Origin: ZC4RG30 sp039929265
GTDB lineage: Bacteria; Pseudomonadota; Gammaproteobacteria; Steroidobacterales; Steroidobacteraceae
DNA length: 7,913 nt
Direction of reading: 5' to 3'
Assembly (NCBI GenBank): GCA_039929265.1
Contig: JBDSRN010000172.1
Location: 1-7,913, forward strand
In this document: one piece after another, positions 1 through 6,410 of the stretch
How the letters are laid out: every line of letters begins with the position of its first letter
How positions within the stretch are numbered: the first letter of the stretch is position 1
Translations under genes and position numbers: made by a program
Notes under the pieces: generated by a model
The model's database searches: none
The model's input: only the letters and a program-made list of their open reading frames with translations
What the model was told of the DNA's origin: nothing

Positions 1-1
1 C

Positions 2-622
2 GAGATGAACGGCGTCCCGGTCGTCGCGCTCGCGGGCACATGCATGGAGGCGGGGAAGACCGCCGCCGCGTGCGCCATTGTCTCGCGCATGCGGCACCGC
101 GGCCTGGTCGTTGATGCGTTCAAGGCGACGGGCGTTTCGCTGCGTCGTGACATCCTCGCAATGGAAGATGCCGGCGCGCGCAAGAGCCTCATTTTCACGG
201 ATCTCGGCGTGATCACTACTACGCCGAAGAACGGTCCCGCACTGACCCGAACCATGCTCACCGAGCTTGCTGCCGGCAAACCGGACGTCATTGTGTTCGA
301 ACTCGGCGATGGATTGCTCGGCACTTATGGCGTCGATGCAATTCTCGACTGCGCCGACATCCGCAGCGCACTCACGAGCGTCGTGCTGTCGGCCAACGAT
401 CCGGTCGCTGCGTGGGGCGGCGTGAAGCTGCTGCGCGAGCGCTTCCACGTCGAGCCGTCAGTGGTCACCGGCCCGTCGACCGACAATCAGGTCGGCGTGC
501 AGATCATCCAGGAACAGATGAACGTCGCCGCATTCAACGCGATCAGCGACGGCGCCGCGCTCGGCGACTGCGTCATCGACAGTCTCAAGGTGAAGCGACC
601 CACTGGCGGAGTCACGGCGTGA
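2..622 (+). CDS. P-loop NTPase, dethiobiotin synthetase/DUF1611-like, probably 5'-truncated
   Basis: Residue numbers count from the ATG at 5. Seen: a strand (VPVVALAG) runs into a Walker A loop of the dethiobiotin-synthetase/CobQ type, GTCMEAGKT (residues 11-19, Lys18), with five residues between G and GKT. A second lysine in DAFKATG (Lys40) sits where the fold has its GYKP lysine. FELGDGLLG (98-106, Glu99) matches the region of the Mg-binding VEGAGG motif. From memory, DUF1611-type proteins share the AGTxxxxGKT, KxTG and E(I/L)xDGLL pattern but carry an extra N-terminal domain before the P-loop. The frame is open to the window edge, so the ATG at 5 may be internal; no ribosome site can be assessed. 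The stop overlaps the argC start by 4 nt, tying it to the arginine operon. Its substrate is unknown. It lacks the full biotin-enzyme signature, so I do not call it BioD. Confidence 0.75.
   Translation, partial: EMNGVPVVALAGTCMEAGKTAAACAIVSRMRHRGLVVDAFKATGVSLRRDILAMEDAGARKSLIFTDLGVITTTPKNGPALTRTMLTELAAGKPDVIVFELGDGLLGTYGVDAILDCADIRSALTSVVLSANDPVAAWGGVKLLRERFHVEPSVVTGPSTDNQVGVQIIQEQMNVAAFNAISDGAALGDCVIDSLKVKRPTGGVTA
607..611 (+). promoter_or_regulatory. Ribosome binding site deciding the argC GTG start
   Basis: CGGAG lies 7 nt before the GTG at 619-621. It supports that GTG as the argC start rather than the ATG at 412 in the same frame, which lies deep inside the upstream gene. Confidence 0.6.
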
Positions 623-1683
623 GTGCCGCACAGATCCCGACCTTCGTGCTCGGCGGTACCGGCTATGTCGCCGGCGAACTGCTGCGCCTGATCGCAGGCC
701 ATCCGAACTTCAAGCTGGCGGGCGTGTTGTCGGACAGTCGGCCGGGCGAGCCGGTTGCTGCCGCGTTCCCGCACCTGGCGAGCGCGTATGCGGATACGGA
801 ATTCATCTCGCAGACAGACCTCGACACCGCGCTGGCGAAGGCCGGCAGCAGTGCGCTGTTCGGCGCGGCCCCTCATGGCGTCTCCGCTGCGCTCATCGAC
901 TCGCTGCTCACCCGCGCCGAGGCCGCGGGCGCGAAGCCGCGCGTCGTCGATATCTCCGCGGACTATCGCTACACTTCGAACGAAGCGTACACGGCGGTGT
1001 ACAAGCATCCGCACGGCGCGCCGAGCCGCCTGGCGCAGTTCACCTGCGCAGTGCCCGAGCATCTGGCGAAGTCGCCGACGCCACACATTGCTCATCCGGG
1101 CTGCTTCGCCACCGCGATCCTGCTCGCTTCGGTGCCGTTGCTGAAGCTCGATCTGGTGGAGACGCAGCTGTTCGTTTCGGGCGTCACCGGGAGCACGGGC
1201 TCCGGGCGCAAGCCGGGCGAAGGCACGCATCATCCGACGCGCCACAGCGATCTGTATTCCTACGGCGCGCTCACTCATCGCCATGTGGCCGAAGTCACCG
1301 CCTGCGCGCAGGCCGCATCGGGGCGCACGGCACGCTTCGCGTTCGTACCGCACTCCGGCCCGTTTTCGCGCGGTATCCACGTCACGGTGCAGGCAATGCT
1401 GCGCAGCCCGAACAGCAGCGCGGACGTCGTGCAGGCGCTCAAGGAGTTCTACGCGCACTCTGCTTTCATCCGCGTCAGCGACAAGCCACCCCGCGTGAAA
1501 GATGTCGTCACCAGCAACTACGCGCATCTGTCGGCCGCGAGCGACGGCAACAGCGTCGCGGTGATGAGCGTGGTAGATAACCTCGCCAAGGGCGCCGCCG
1601 GTGGCGCTGTGCAGTGGATGAACCGTCTGTTCGATCTGCCGGAGACCGCCGGTCTCACGGCCCCCGCCCCGGGTTGGACCTGA
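619..1683 (+). CDS. argC: N-acetyl (or N-succinyl)-gamma-glutamyl-phosphate reductase ArgC
   Basis: NADPH-dependent reduction of N-acyl-glutamyl phosphate to the semialdehyde, third step of arginine synthesis, cytoplasmic. The product is 354 aa, normal for ArgC (about 345). Seen: an N-terminal Rossmann motif GGTGYVAGELLRL (12-24); the catalytic cysteine in HPGCFATA (Cys162); GSTGSGRKPGEGTHHP (191-206); the catalytic-type histidine in THRHVAEV (His222); and the C-terminal NLAKGAAGGAVQWMN (321-335), typical of ArgC. The GTG start at 619 forms a GTGA overlap with the upstream stop, has a good Shine-Dalgarno sequence, and places the Rossmann strand at the usual distance from the N-terminus. The longer reading from 412 adds arginine-rich residues that are a shadow of the upstream gene. 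The GSTGSG stretch and the THHP following it differ from the usual SGxSGAGRK motif and resemble, from memory, Bacteroidetes-type ArgC. argD follows after 1 nt. Confidence 0.95.
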   Translation: MSAAQIPTFVLGGTGYVAGELLRLIAGHPNFKLAGVLSDSRPGEPVAAAFPHLASAYADTEFISQTDLDTALAKAGSSALFGAAPHGVSAALIDSLLTRAEAAGAKPRVVDISADYRYTSNEAYTAVYKHPHGAPSRLAQFTCAVPEHLAKSPTPHIAHPGCFATAILLASVPLLKLDLVETQLFVSGVTGSTGSGRKPGEGTHHPTRHSDLYSYGALTHRHVAEVTACAQAASGRTARFAFVPHSGPFSRGIHVTVQAMLRSPNSSADVVQALKEFYAHSAFIRVSDKPPRVKDVVTSNYAHLSAASDGNSVAVMSVVDNLAKGAAGGAVQWMNRLFDLPETAGLTAPAPGWT

Positions 1684-1684
1684 T

Positions 1685-2854
1685 ATGCACGCCATGACCC
1701 GAGATGCCGCACCGCTGCACGATTACCTCGCGCCTGTGTTCACGCAGTACCCGTTTGAAGTGCTCAGCGCCGAAGGCGTGTGGCTCATCGGTCGCGACAA
1801 TCGTCGCGTGCTCGACCTGTACGGCGGACACGCGGTCGCAGCGCTCGGCTATGGCCACGAGGGCTGGACGCGCGCGCTCACCGAGCAGGCGCGCAGCGTG
1901 AATTTCCAGAGCAATGCCGTGCCGATGGACGTGCGTCTGCGCGCGGCGCAGCGGCTCGTGAAGTTCTCGAATCTGCCGTTCGAGAGCGTGTTCTTCATCA
2001 ACAGCGGCGCCGAGGCGAACGAGAACGCGCTGAAGATGGCGTTCGCGATGAATCCGGGTCGCACCGAAGTGGTCGCGCTCGAGCACGGCTTCCATGGCCG
2101 CACTGCCGCCGCCGGCGCGGTCACCTGGGGCGCCGCGCAGAAGTGGCTCGGATTTCCGCGCATGCCATTCGACGTGAAGTTCATCTCACGCAGCAACCTC
2201 GCCTCGATCGAAACCGCGATCACCGGCCAGACTGCCGCCGTGATCGTCGAGCCCGTGCAGGGCGTCGGCGGCGCGTACGACCTCGGCAAGGCGTTTCTCG
2301 TCGAGCTGCGCAAGCGCTGTGATGCCACGGGCACAACTCTGATCTTCGATGAGGTGCAGTGCGGCGTCGGTCGCACGGGCTATCCGTTCGCCGCGGACAT
2401 GTACGGCGTGATGCCCGACATGATCACGACCGCGAAGGCGCTCGGCAACGGCTTCCCGTGCTCCGCGCTGCTGATGTCCAGGGCGGTCACGGCGAAGATC
2501 AAGATGGATGGGCTCGGCACCACGTTCGGTGGCGGACCGATGGCGTGCGCCGTCATCGAGGCCGTGGTCGACGCGATCGAGAGCGAAGGCCTGCTCGCGA
2601 ATGTGCGGCGCGTCTCCGAGTACATCCGCACCACCTGCATCGTCGGGCCCGTCACCGGTCACCAGGGCGCAGGTTTCCTCACCGGGCTCAAGACCTCGCG
2701 TCCCGCCAAAGAAGTGCAGGCCCAACTGCTCGAGCGCGACATCCTCACCGGCACCAGCGGCGATCCGAATGTGCTGCGCCTGCTGCCGCCGTTCGTGCTG
2801 CGCGAAGAGCACGTTGACCTGCTTGCCAATGCGCTGTCGGAAATGCGCCAATGA
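1685..2854 (+). CDS. argD: N-acetyl (or N-succinyl)-ornithine aminotransferase ArgD
   Basis: Class III PLP aminotransferase, 389 aa, normal for ArgD (about 400). It converts N-acyl-glutamate semialdehyde plus glutamate to N-acyl-ornithine and 2-oxoglutarate. Seen: INSGAEANENALKMA (105-119), the PLP-phosphate loop; HGFHGRT (134-140); EPVQGVGG (189-196); IFDEVQCGVGRTG (220-232), with Asp222 for the PLP nitrogen; and ITTAKALGNGFP (247-258), with the Schiff-base Lys251. The later loop is GTTFGGGPMAC (278-288), with Gly where most ArgD proteins have Asn (GGNP). The start at 1685 is 1 nt after the argC stop; the ATG at 1694 is equally possible and neither has a strong ribosome site. Other class III enzymes (succinylornithine, ornithine or 4-aminobutyrate aminotransferases) look alike. 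Position between argC and the carbamoyltransferase makes the biosynthetic role likely. Confidence 0.93.
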   Translation: MHAMTRDAAPLHDYLAPVFTQYPFEVLSAEGVWLIGRDNRRVLDLYGGHAVAALGYGHEGWTRALTEQARSVNFQSNAVPMDVRLRAAQRLVKFSNLPFESVFFINSGAEANENALKMAFAMNPGRTEVVALEHGFHGRTAAAGAVTWGAAQKWLGFPRMPFDVKFISRSNLASIETAITGQTAAVIVEPVQGVGGAYDLGKAFLVELRKRCDATGTTLIFDEVQCGVGRTGYPFAADMYGVMPDMITTAKALGNGFPCSALLMSRAVTAKIKMDGLGTTFGGGPMACAVIEAVVDAIESEGLLANVRRVSEYIRTTCIVGPVTGHQGAGFLTGLKTSRPAKEVQAQLLERDILTGTSGDPNVLRLLPPFVLREEHVDLLANALSEMRQ

Positions 2855-3846
2855 AGCGCTTCACCGATCTCGGCGAACTGTCGCGGGACGAGATACTCGC
2901 GCTGATAGAGCTCGCCGGTCGACTCGAGAAGAAGCCCGATGGGCGTGCGCTCGCCGGCAAGATACTCGGCCTGGTGTTCTTCAATCCGTCGCTGCGCACG
3001 CTGTCTTCGTTCCAGGCGGGCATGTCGAAGCTGGGTGGCACTTCGTTCGTGGTCACCTCGGGCCAGGGCACGTGGCAACTCGAAACGCGCCTCGGCGCTG
3101 TGATGAACGGGGTCGCAGCGGAGCACGTGCGCGAAGGCATTCCGGTGTTGGCGTCGTATTGCGATGCGCTCGGCATCCGCATGTTCGCCGACGGCAAGAA
3201 TCTCGAAGCGGATCTCGCGGAGACGAGCTTCAACGCGATGGCTGCGCTCGTGGACAAGCCGTTCATCAATCTTGAGTCCGCGCTCAATCATCCCTGCCAG
3301 TCGCTCGCCGACTGGAAAACGATGGAAGATCTCAAGGTGCCGCAACATGCGAAGTTCGTGCTGTCGTGGGCCAACCATCCGCGCGCATTGCCGCTCGCCG
3401 TACCCTCCGCGACGGTGCACATGGCCGCGGCGCGCGGCATGGAAGTCGTGGTGCTGCGGCCCGATGGCTTCGCGCTGCCCGCGCAGGTGATGGACAAGGC
3501 GCGTCGCGCCGCTGCCGCATCAGGTGGTGCGGTCACCGAGACGAGCGATCGCGCCACCGCCCTGGCCGGCGCGCACGTCATCTACGCAAAGGAATGGGGC
3601 GCGACGCGTCAGTACGGCAACGCCGAAGTGGACGCCGCGCTGCGTCGCGAGCTGTCCGACTGGTGCGTGCGATCGAGCTGGTTCGACCGGGCCGCACCGC
3701 ATTGTCATTTCATGCACTGTCTGCCGGTGCGCCGCAATGTCGCGGTTGCCGACGAAGTGCTCGATGGGCCGCGCAGCGTCGTGCGTCGCGAGGCCTTCAA
3801 CCGCATGCCCGCACAGATGGCGGTGCTGCATCGATTGCTCGCCTGA
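2851..3846 (+). CDS. argF': N-acylornithine carbamoyltransferase (argF'), SOTCase-like
   Basis: 331 aa, aspartate/ornithine carbamoyltransferase superfamily. It is predicted to carbamoylate N-acyl-ornithine to N-acyl-citrulline. Seen: the carbamoyl-phosphate loop FFNPSLRT (43-50); GTWQLE (73-78), with the tryptophan found in AOTCase/SOTCase; HPCQSLAD (147-154); WANHPRALPLAVP (173-185); IYAKEWGA (244-251); and HCLPVRRN (289-296), whose Arg-Arg marks the N-acylornithine branch. Ordinary OTCases have STRTR and a different substrate loop, so argF/argI is unlikely. At the acetyl/succinyl specificity site the sequence is GVAAEH, with Ala90 where Xanthomonas AOTCase has Glu92 and B. fragilis SOTCase has Pro90. 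The Xanthomonas Lys302 position is Ala298. Both favour succinylornithine (alignment done by eye against remembered sequences). The usual Arg after RT is Leu51. It overlaps argD by ATGA, with a weak GGAA 8 nt upstream. Confidence 0.9.
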   Translation: MKRFTDLGELSRDEILALIELAGRLEKKPDGRALAGKILGLVFFNPSLRTLSSFQAGMSKLGGTSFVVTSGQGTWQLETRLGAVMNGVAAEHVREGIPVLASYCDALGIRMFADGKNLEADLAETSFNAMAALVDKPFINLESALNHPCQSLADWKTMEDLKVPQHAKFVLSWANHPRALPLAVPSATVHMAAARGMEVVVLRPDGFALPAQVMDKARRAAAASGGAVTETSDRATALAGAHVIYAKEWGATRQYGNAEVDAALRRELSDWCVRSSWFDRAAPHCHFMHCLPVRRNVAVADEVLDGPRSVVRREAFNRMPAQMAVLHRLLA

Positions 3847-3851
3847 TCAAC

Positions 3852-3857
3852 GAAGGA
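3852..3857 (+). promoter_or_regulatory. Ribosome binding site of argB
   Basis: GAAGGA, 8 nt before the ATG at 3866. It lies in the 19-nt gap after the carbamoyltransferase stop, the only true intergenic spacer of the operon. It selects this ATG over the long upstream extension of the same frame. Confidence 0.65.
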
Positions 3858-3865
3858 CAGTAAAG

Positions 3866-4789
3866 ATGATTTCGCATCGCTCTCCACAGGCCGCCGCGAT
3901 CTCCGCGCTGCGCAGCGCCTCGCCTTACATCCGCCTCTACAAGGGCAAGACCTTCGTCGTGAAGGCCGGCGGCGCCGTATTCGGCGACCAGGCACTCACC
4001 CGCGCGCTCATCGAACAAATCGCGATCCTCCACTACCTTGGCATCCGCGTAGTGATGGTCCATGGTGGCGGTCCGCAGCTCACGGAAGTCACCGAGGCGC
4101 TGGGCGTGCCCACGCGCATGGTGCAGGGACGCCGCGTCACCGACCAGAAGTCGATCGATGCGACGTCGATGGTGCTCAATGGTCTCATCAACACGCGCAT
4201 CCTCGCCTTGTGCCGCGAACTCAATATCGAGGCAGTGGGCGTGTCCGGCGTCGATGCGGGGCTCATCACCGCGCACAAGCGCCCGCCGGTGCTCGTGGAT
4301 TCCGAGACCGTGGACTACGGTTTCGTCGGTGACATCGATCTGGTGGATGGCGGCGTGCTGCGCAAGCTGCTCGACACCGGGCTGATGCCGGTCGTCAGCC
4401 CGCTCTCGGCGGATGTGAACGGCATGCTGCTCAACATCAATGCGGACACTGTGGCTGCCGCGATCGGCGCGGAGCTCGGCGCGGAGAAACTGATTCTCTG
4501 CACCGGTGCGCCCGGCATCCTCGAAGATGTCGCGGATCAGGGCTCGGTGATCTCGTACACGGATCTCAAAGGGCTCGATGCGATGCGCAAGAGCGGCGCC
4601 ATCAAGGACGGCATGCTGCCGAAGGCGCGCGCGATCGAAGATGCTTTGCGCGGGGGCGTAAACCGCGTGCACGTCATCTCCTACTCCGCGACCGATGCGA
4701 TCCTCGCCGAAGTGTTCACCAACGAAGGCACCGGCACGCTGATCGTGCCGGACATCAAGGCGCTGACCGAAGCCGAGCAGCACGCATGA
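3866..4789 (+). CDS. argB: Acetylglutamate (or succinylglutamate) kinase ArgB
   Basis: 307 aa amino acid kinase. It phosphorylates the gamma-carboxyl of N-acyl-glutamate with ATP, the usual control point of arginine synthesis. Seen: FVVKAGGAVFGD (30-41, Lys33); VHGGGPQL (65-72); the substrate loop QGRRVTD (87-93); LLNINADTVAAAIG (188-201); KDGMLPKARA (247-256, Lys253); and the C-terminal TNEGTGTLI (285-293). The N-terminal helix ending in SPYIRLYKGK (19-28) resembles the extension of hexameric, arginine-inhibited kinases, so feedback inhibition by arginine is likely (inference). Unlike the Xanthomonas protein, no acetyltransferase domain is fused at the C-terminus, so the first acylation step must be encoded elsewhere. 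The segment LCTGAPGIL (211-219) has TG where typical kinases have an Asp-containing TDVxG. The start follows a good ribosome site; the end overlaps argH by ATGA. Confidence 0.93.
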   Translation: MISHRSPQAAAISALRSASPYIRLYKGKTFVVKAGGAVFGDQALTRALIEQIAILHYLGIRVVMVHGGGPQLTEVTEALGVPTRMVQGRRVTDQKSIDATSMVLNGLINTRILALCRELNIEAVGVSGVDAGLITAHKRPPVLVDSETVDYGFVGDIDLVDGGVLRKLLDTGLMPVVSPLSADVNGMLLNINADTVAAAIGAELGAEKLILCTGAPGILEDVADQGSVISYTDLKGLDAMRKSGAIKDGMLPKARAIEDALRGGVNRVHVISYSATDAILAEVFTNEGTGTLIVPDIKALTEAEQHA

Positions 4790-5970
4790 CACGACTCTGG
4801 GACAAAGGTGCACCGCTGGACGAGCGCGTACTGCGCTATACCGCCGGCGAGGACCATGCGCTGGATGATCGCCTGCTGCGCTACGACGTCACGGCATCGA
4901 TCGCGCACGCGCGCATGCTCAATGCGCAGAAGCTGCTGTCGAAGAACGACCTGGCCGCGATAGAAGACGGTCTGAACGCGCTCGCGAAGGAACATGCTAA
5001 CGGCGACTGGCGCATCACGCTCGAGGACGAAGACGGCCAGACCGCGCTCGAGCAGCGACTCACCGCGCGCATCGGCGCAGCTGGCGGTCGCGTGCATCTC
5101 GGACGCTCGCGCAATGACCAGGTACTCACCGCCCTGCGCCTGTATCTGCGCGATGCGGCAAACGATCTTGCCGTCAGTACCGAGCGTCTCGCTTCGGGCC
5201 TGGATGCACTCGCAAAGCGCGAAGGCGGCATCGCGCTGCCCGGGTACACGCACATGCAACAGGCGATGCCCAGTTCAGTAGCTTTGTGGGCCGGTGGCTT
5301 CGCCGCCGAACTGCGCGATGATGCACAAGGCCTTGCCTCGGTACGTCGCCGGCTCGACAAGAACCCGCTCGGCTCCGCCGCCGGCTACGGCACGCCGGGA
5401 CTGAACCTCGATCGTGGGGCGACGACGACTCAGCTCGGCTTTGCTGAAACGCAGGAGCCTGTGACGGCAGTGCAACTCTCGCGCGGCAAAGCCGAGGCCG
5501 CGCTGCTGTTCGAGATTACGCTGACGATGCAGGACGTCGGGCGTCTGGCCTCCGATCTCCTGCTGTTCTACACGCAGGAATTCGCGTTCGTGCAGCTGCC
5601 GGAAGAGTTCACCACCGGATCGTCCATCATGCCGCAGAAGCGCAATCCGGACGTGTTCGAGCTCGTGCGCGGCCGGACCGCATCGGCGCAGGCCTGCCTG
5701 TTCGAAGCCCTCGGCATATTCGCGAAGCTGCCATCGGGATATCAGCGCGATCTGCAGCTACTCAAGTCACCGCTGTTCCGCGGCATCGACCTGTGTACGC
5801 AAACACTGGACATCATGGGTGCCGCGCTTTCCGGACTGCGTTTTGATGCGATCCGCATCAAGCTGGATCCGGCGCTGAATGCCGCCGAAGAAGCCAACGC
5901 TCTCGTGGTCACCGAGGGCATACCATTCCGCGAGGCGTATCAACGCATCGCAAGGAAGCTGCGCAAATGA
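4786..5970 (+). CDS. argH: Argininosuccinate lyase ArgH, compact form
   Basis: Cleaves argininosuccinate to arginine and fumarate, the final step of the pathway. Member of the fumarase/aspartase superfamily. Seen: HLGRSRNDQVLTALRLYLR (104-122), the most conserved ArgH block; PGYTHMQQAMPSS (152-164, with His156); NPLGSAAGYG (193-202); the flexible signature loop GSSIMPQKRNPD (278-289), with the catalytic serine; and LPSGYQRDLQ (315-324). At 394 aa it is shorter than the usual 450-470. It ends 13 residues after GIPFREA (378-384), so most of the normal C-terminal subdomain is absent. No frameshift is evident: the next gene starts in the ATGA overlap and encodes something unrelated. Xanthomonad ArgH proteins are also somewhat short, from memory, so this is probably a natural variant. 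The start overlaps argB by 4 nt. Confidence 0.94.
   Translation: MTRLWDKGAPLDERVLRYTAGEDHALDDRLLRYDVTASIAHARMLNAQKLLSKNDLAAIEDGLNALAKEHANGDWRITLEDEDGQTALEQRLTARIGAAGGRVHLGRSRNDQVLTALRLYLRDAANDLAVSTERLASGLDALAKREGGIALPGYTHMQQAMPSSVALWAGGFAAELRDDAQGLASVRRRLDKNPLGSAAGYGTPGLNLDRGATTTQLGFAETQEPVTAVQLSRGKAEAALLFEITLTMQDVGRLASDLLLFYTQEFAFVQLPEEFTTGSSIMPQKRNPDVFELVRGRTASAQACLFEALGIFAKLPSGYQRDLQLLKSPLFRGIDLCTQTLDIMGAALSGLRFDAIRIKLDPALNAAEEANALVVTEGIPFREAYQRIARKLRK
5952..5958 (+). promoter_or_regulatory. Ribosome binding site of the membrane protein gene
   Basis: AAGGAAG, 8 nt before the ATG at 5967, inside the last codons of argH. It is a strong purine-rich site and supports real translation of the small downstream gene. 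Confidence 0.6.
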
Positions 5971-6410
5971 GCGAGGATCCAGGCATTAACACCACCATCA
6001 CCGCAATGCCGCCGCTGGTGCCGGCAGAAGAAGAGCTCGTCCAGTACACACAGTGGATCTACGCGCTGCATGCGCTGTCGGTCATCGTGGGGCTCGTCAG
6101 CTCGGCGTTCATCATCACGGCGTTCGTTTTCGGCCTGCCGTCGATCATCGCGGTGATCATGAATTACGTGCGACGGTCCAGGGTACGCGGCACGTGGCTC
6201 GAATCGCATTTCCGCTGGCAGATCCGCACCTTCTGGACGACGGCGATCGCAGCGATCGTCATTGCCATAGTTTGTGCGCCGTTTATGCTGTTGCTCGGTC
6301 TCGGGCTGCTCATGGCGTGGATCGGTTTCGCGATCCTGGGATTGTGGGTGGCCTATCGCGTTGTGCGCGGCTGGCTTGCCTTGCGCGACCGTCGACCGAT
6401 GTACACATGA
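5967..6410 (+). CDS. Small conserved inner-membrane protein, function unknown
   Basis: 147 aa. Residues 1-28 are a polar, acidic N-terminus. Hydrophobic segments lie at about 31-68 (probably two close helices), 88-110 and 112-135. Between them is a conserved-looking basic amphipathic loop RGTWLESHFRWQIRTFW (74-90). That loop, the segment before it (IAVIMNYVRR) and the ending RRPMYT match, from memory, a family of small proteobacterial predicted membrane proteins (I believe COG3671); it is not clearly DUF4870. No catalytic residues are evident. The gene starts in an ATGA overlap with argH behind a strong ribosome site and ends in an ATGA overlap with the lipoprotein gene, so it is co-translated with the arginine operon. 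There is no sequence evidence that it is an arginine transporter; transport or envelope roles are both guesses. Confidence 0.8.
   Translation: MSEDPGINTTITAMPPLVPAEEELVQYTQWIYALHALSVIVGLVSSAFIITAFVFGLPSIIAVIMNYVRRSRVRGTWLESHFRWQIRTFWTTAIAAIVIAIVCAPFMLLLGLGLLMAWIGFAILGLWVAYRVVRGWLALRDRRPMYT

Noticed and set aside
412..618. N-terminal extension of the argC frame from the ATG at 412
   Set aside because: The translation is Arg-rich and unrelated to ArgC, and it lies inside the upstream P-loop gene. The GTG at 619 has a ribosome site and the right position relative to the Rossmann motif.
2..622. Calling the first gene bioD (dethiobiotin synthetase)
   Set aside because: The P-loop class fits, but the residues after GT (CMEAGKT rather than DTxVGKT) and the later motifs resemble DUF1611-type proteins more, and no biotin gene is nearby.
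487..1695. 402-aa open frame on the minus strand opposite argC
   Set aside because: Arg/Ala/Gly-rich translation without motifs. It is the antisense shadow of a GC-rich gene; argC has clear family motifs on the other strand.
2851..3846. Calling the carbamoyltransferase an ordinary ornithine carbamoyltransferase (argF/argI)
   Set aside because: FFNPSLRT, the GTW tryptophan and HCLPVRRN belong to the N-acylornithine branch; the ornithine enzyme motifs are absent.
3524..3865. N-terminal extension of the argB frame from the ATG at 3524
   Set aside because: It overlaps the conserved C-terminal half of the carbamoyltransferase. The kinase homology begins after the ATG at 3866, which has a GAAGGA ribosome site.
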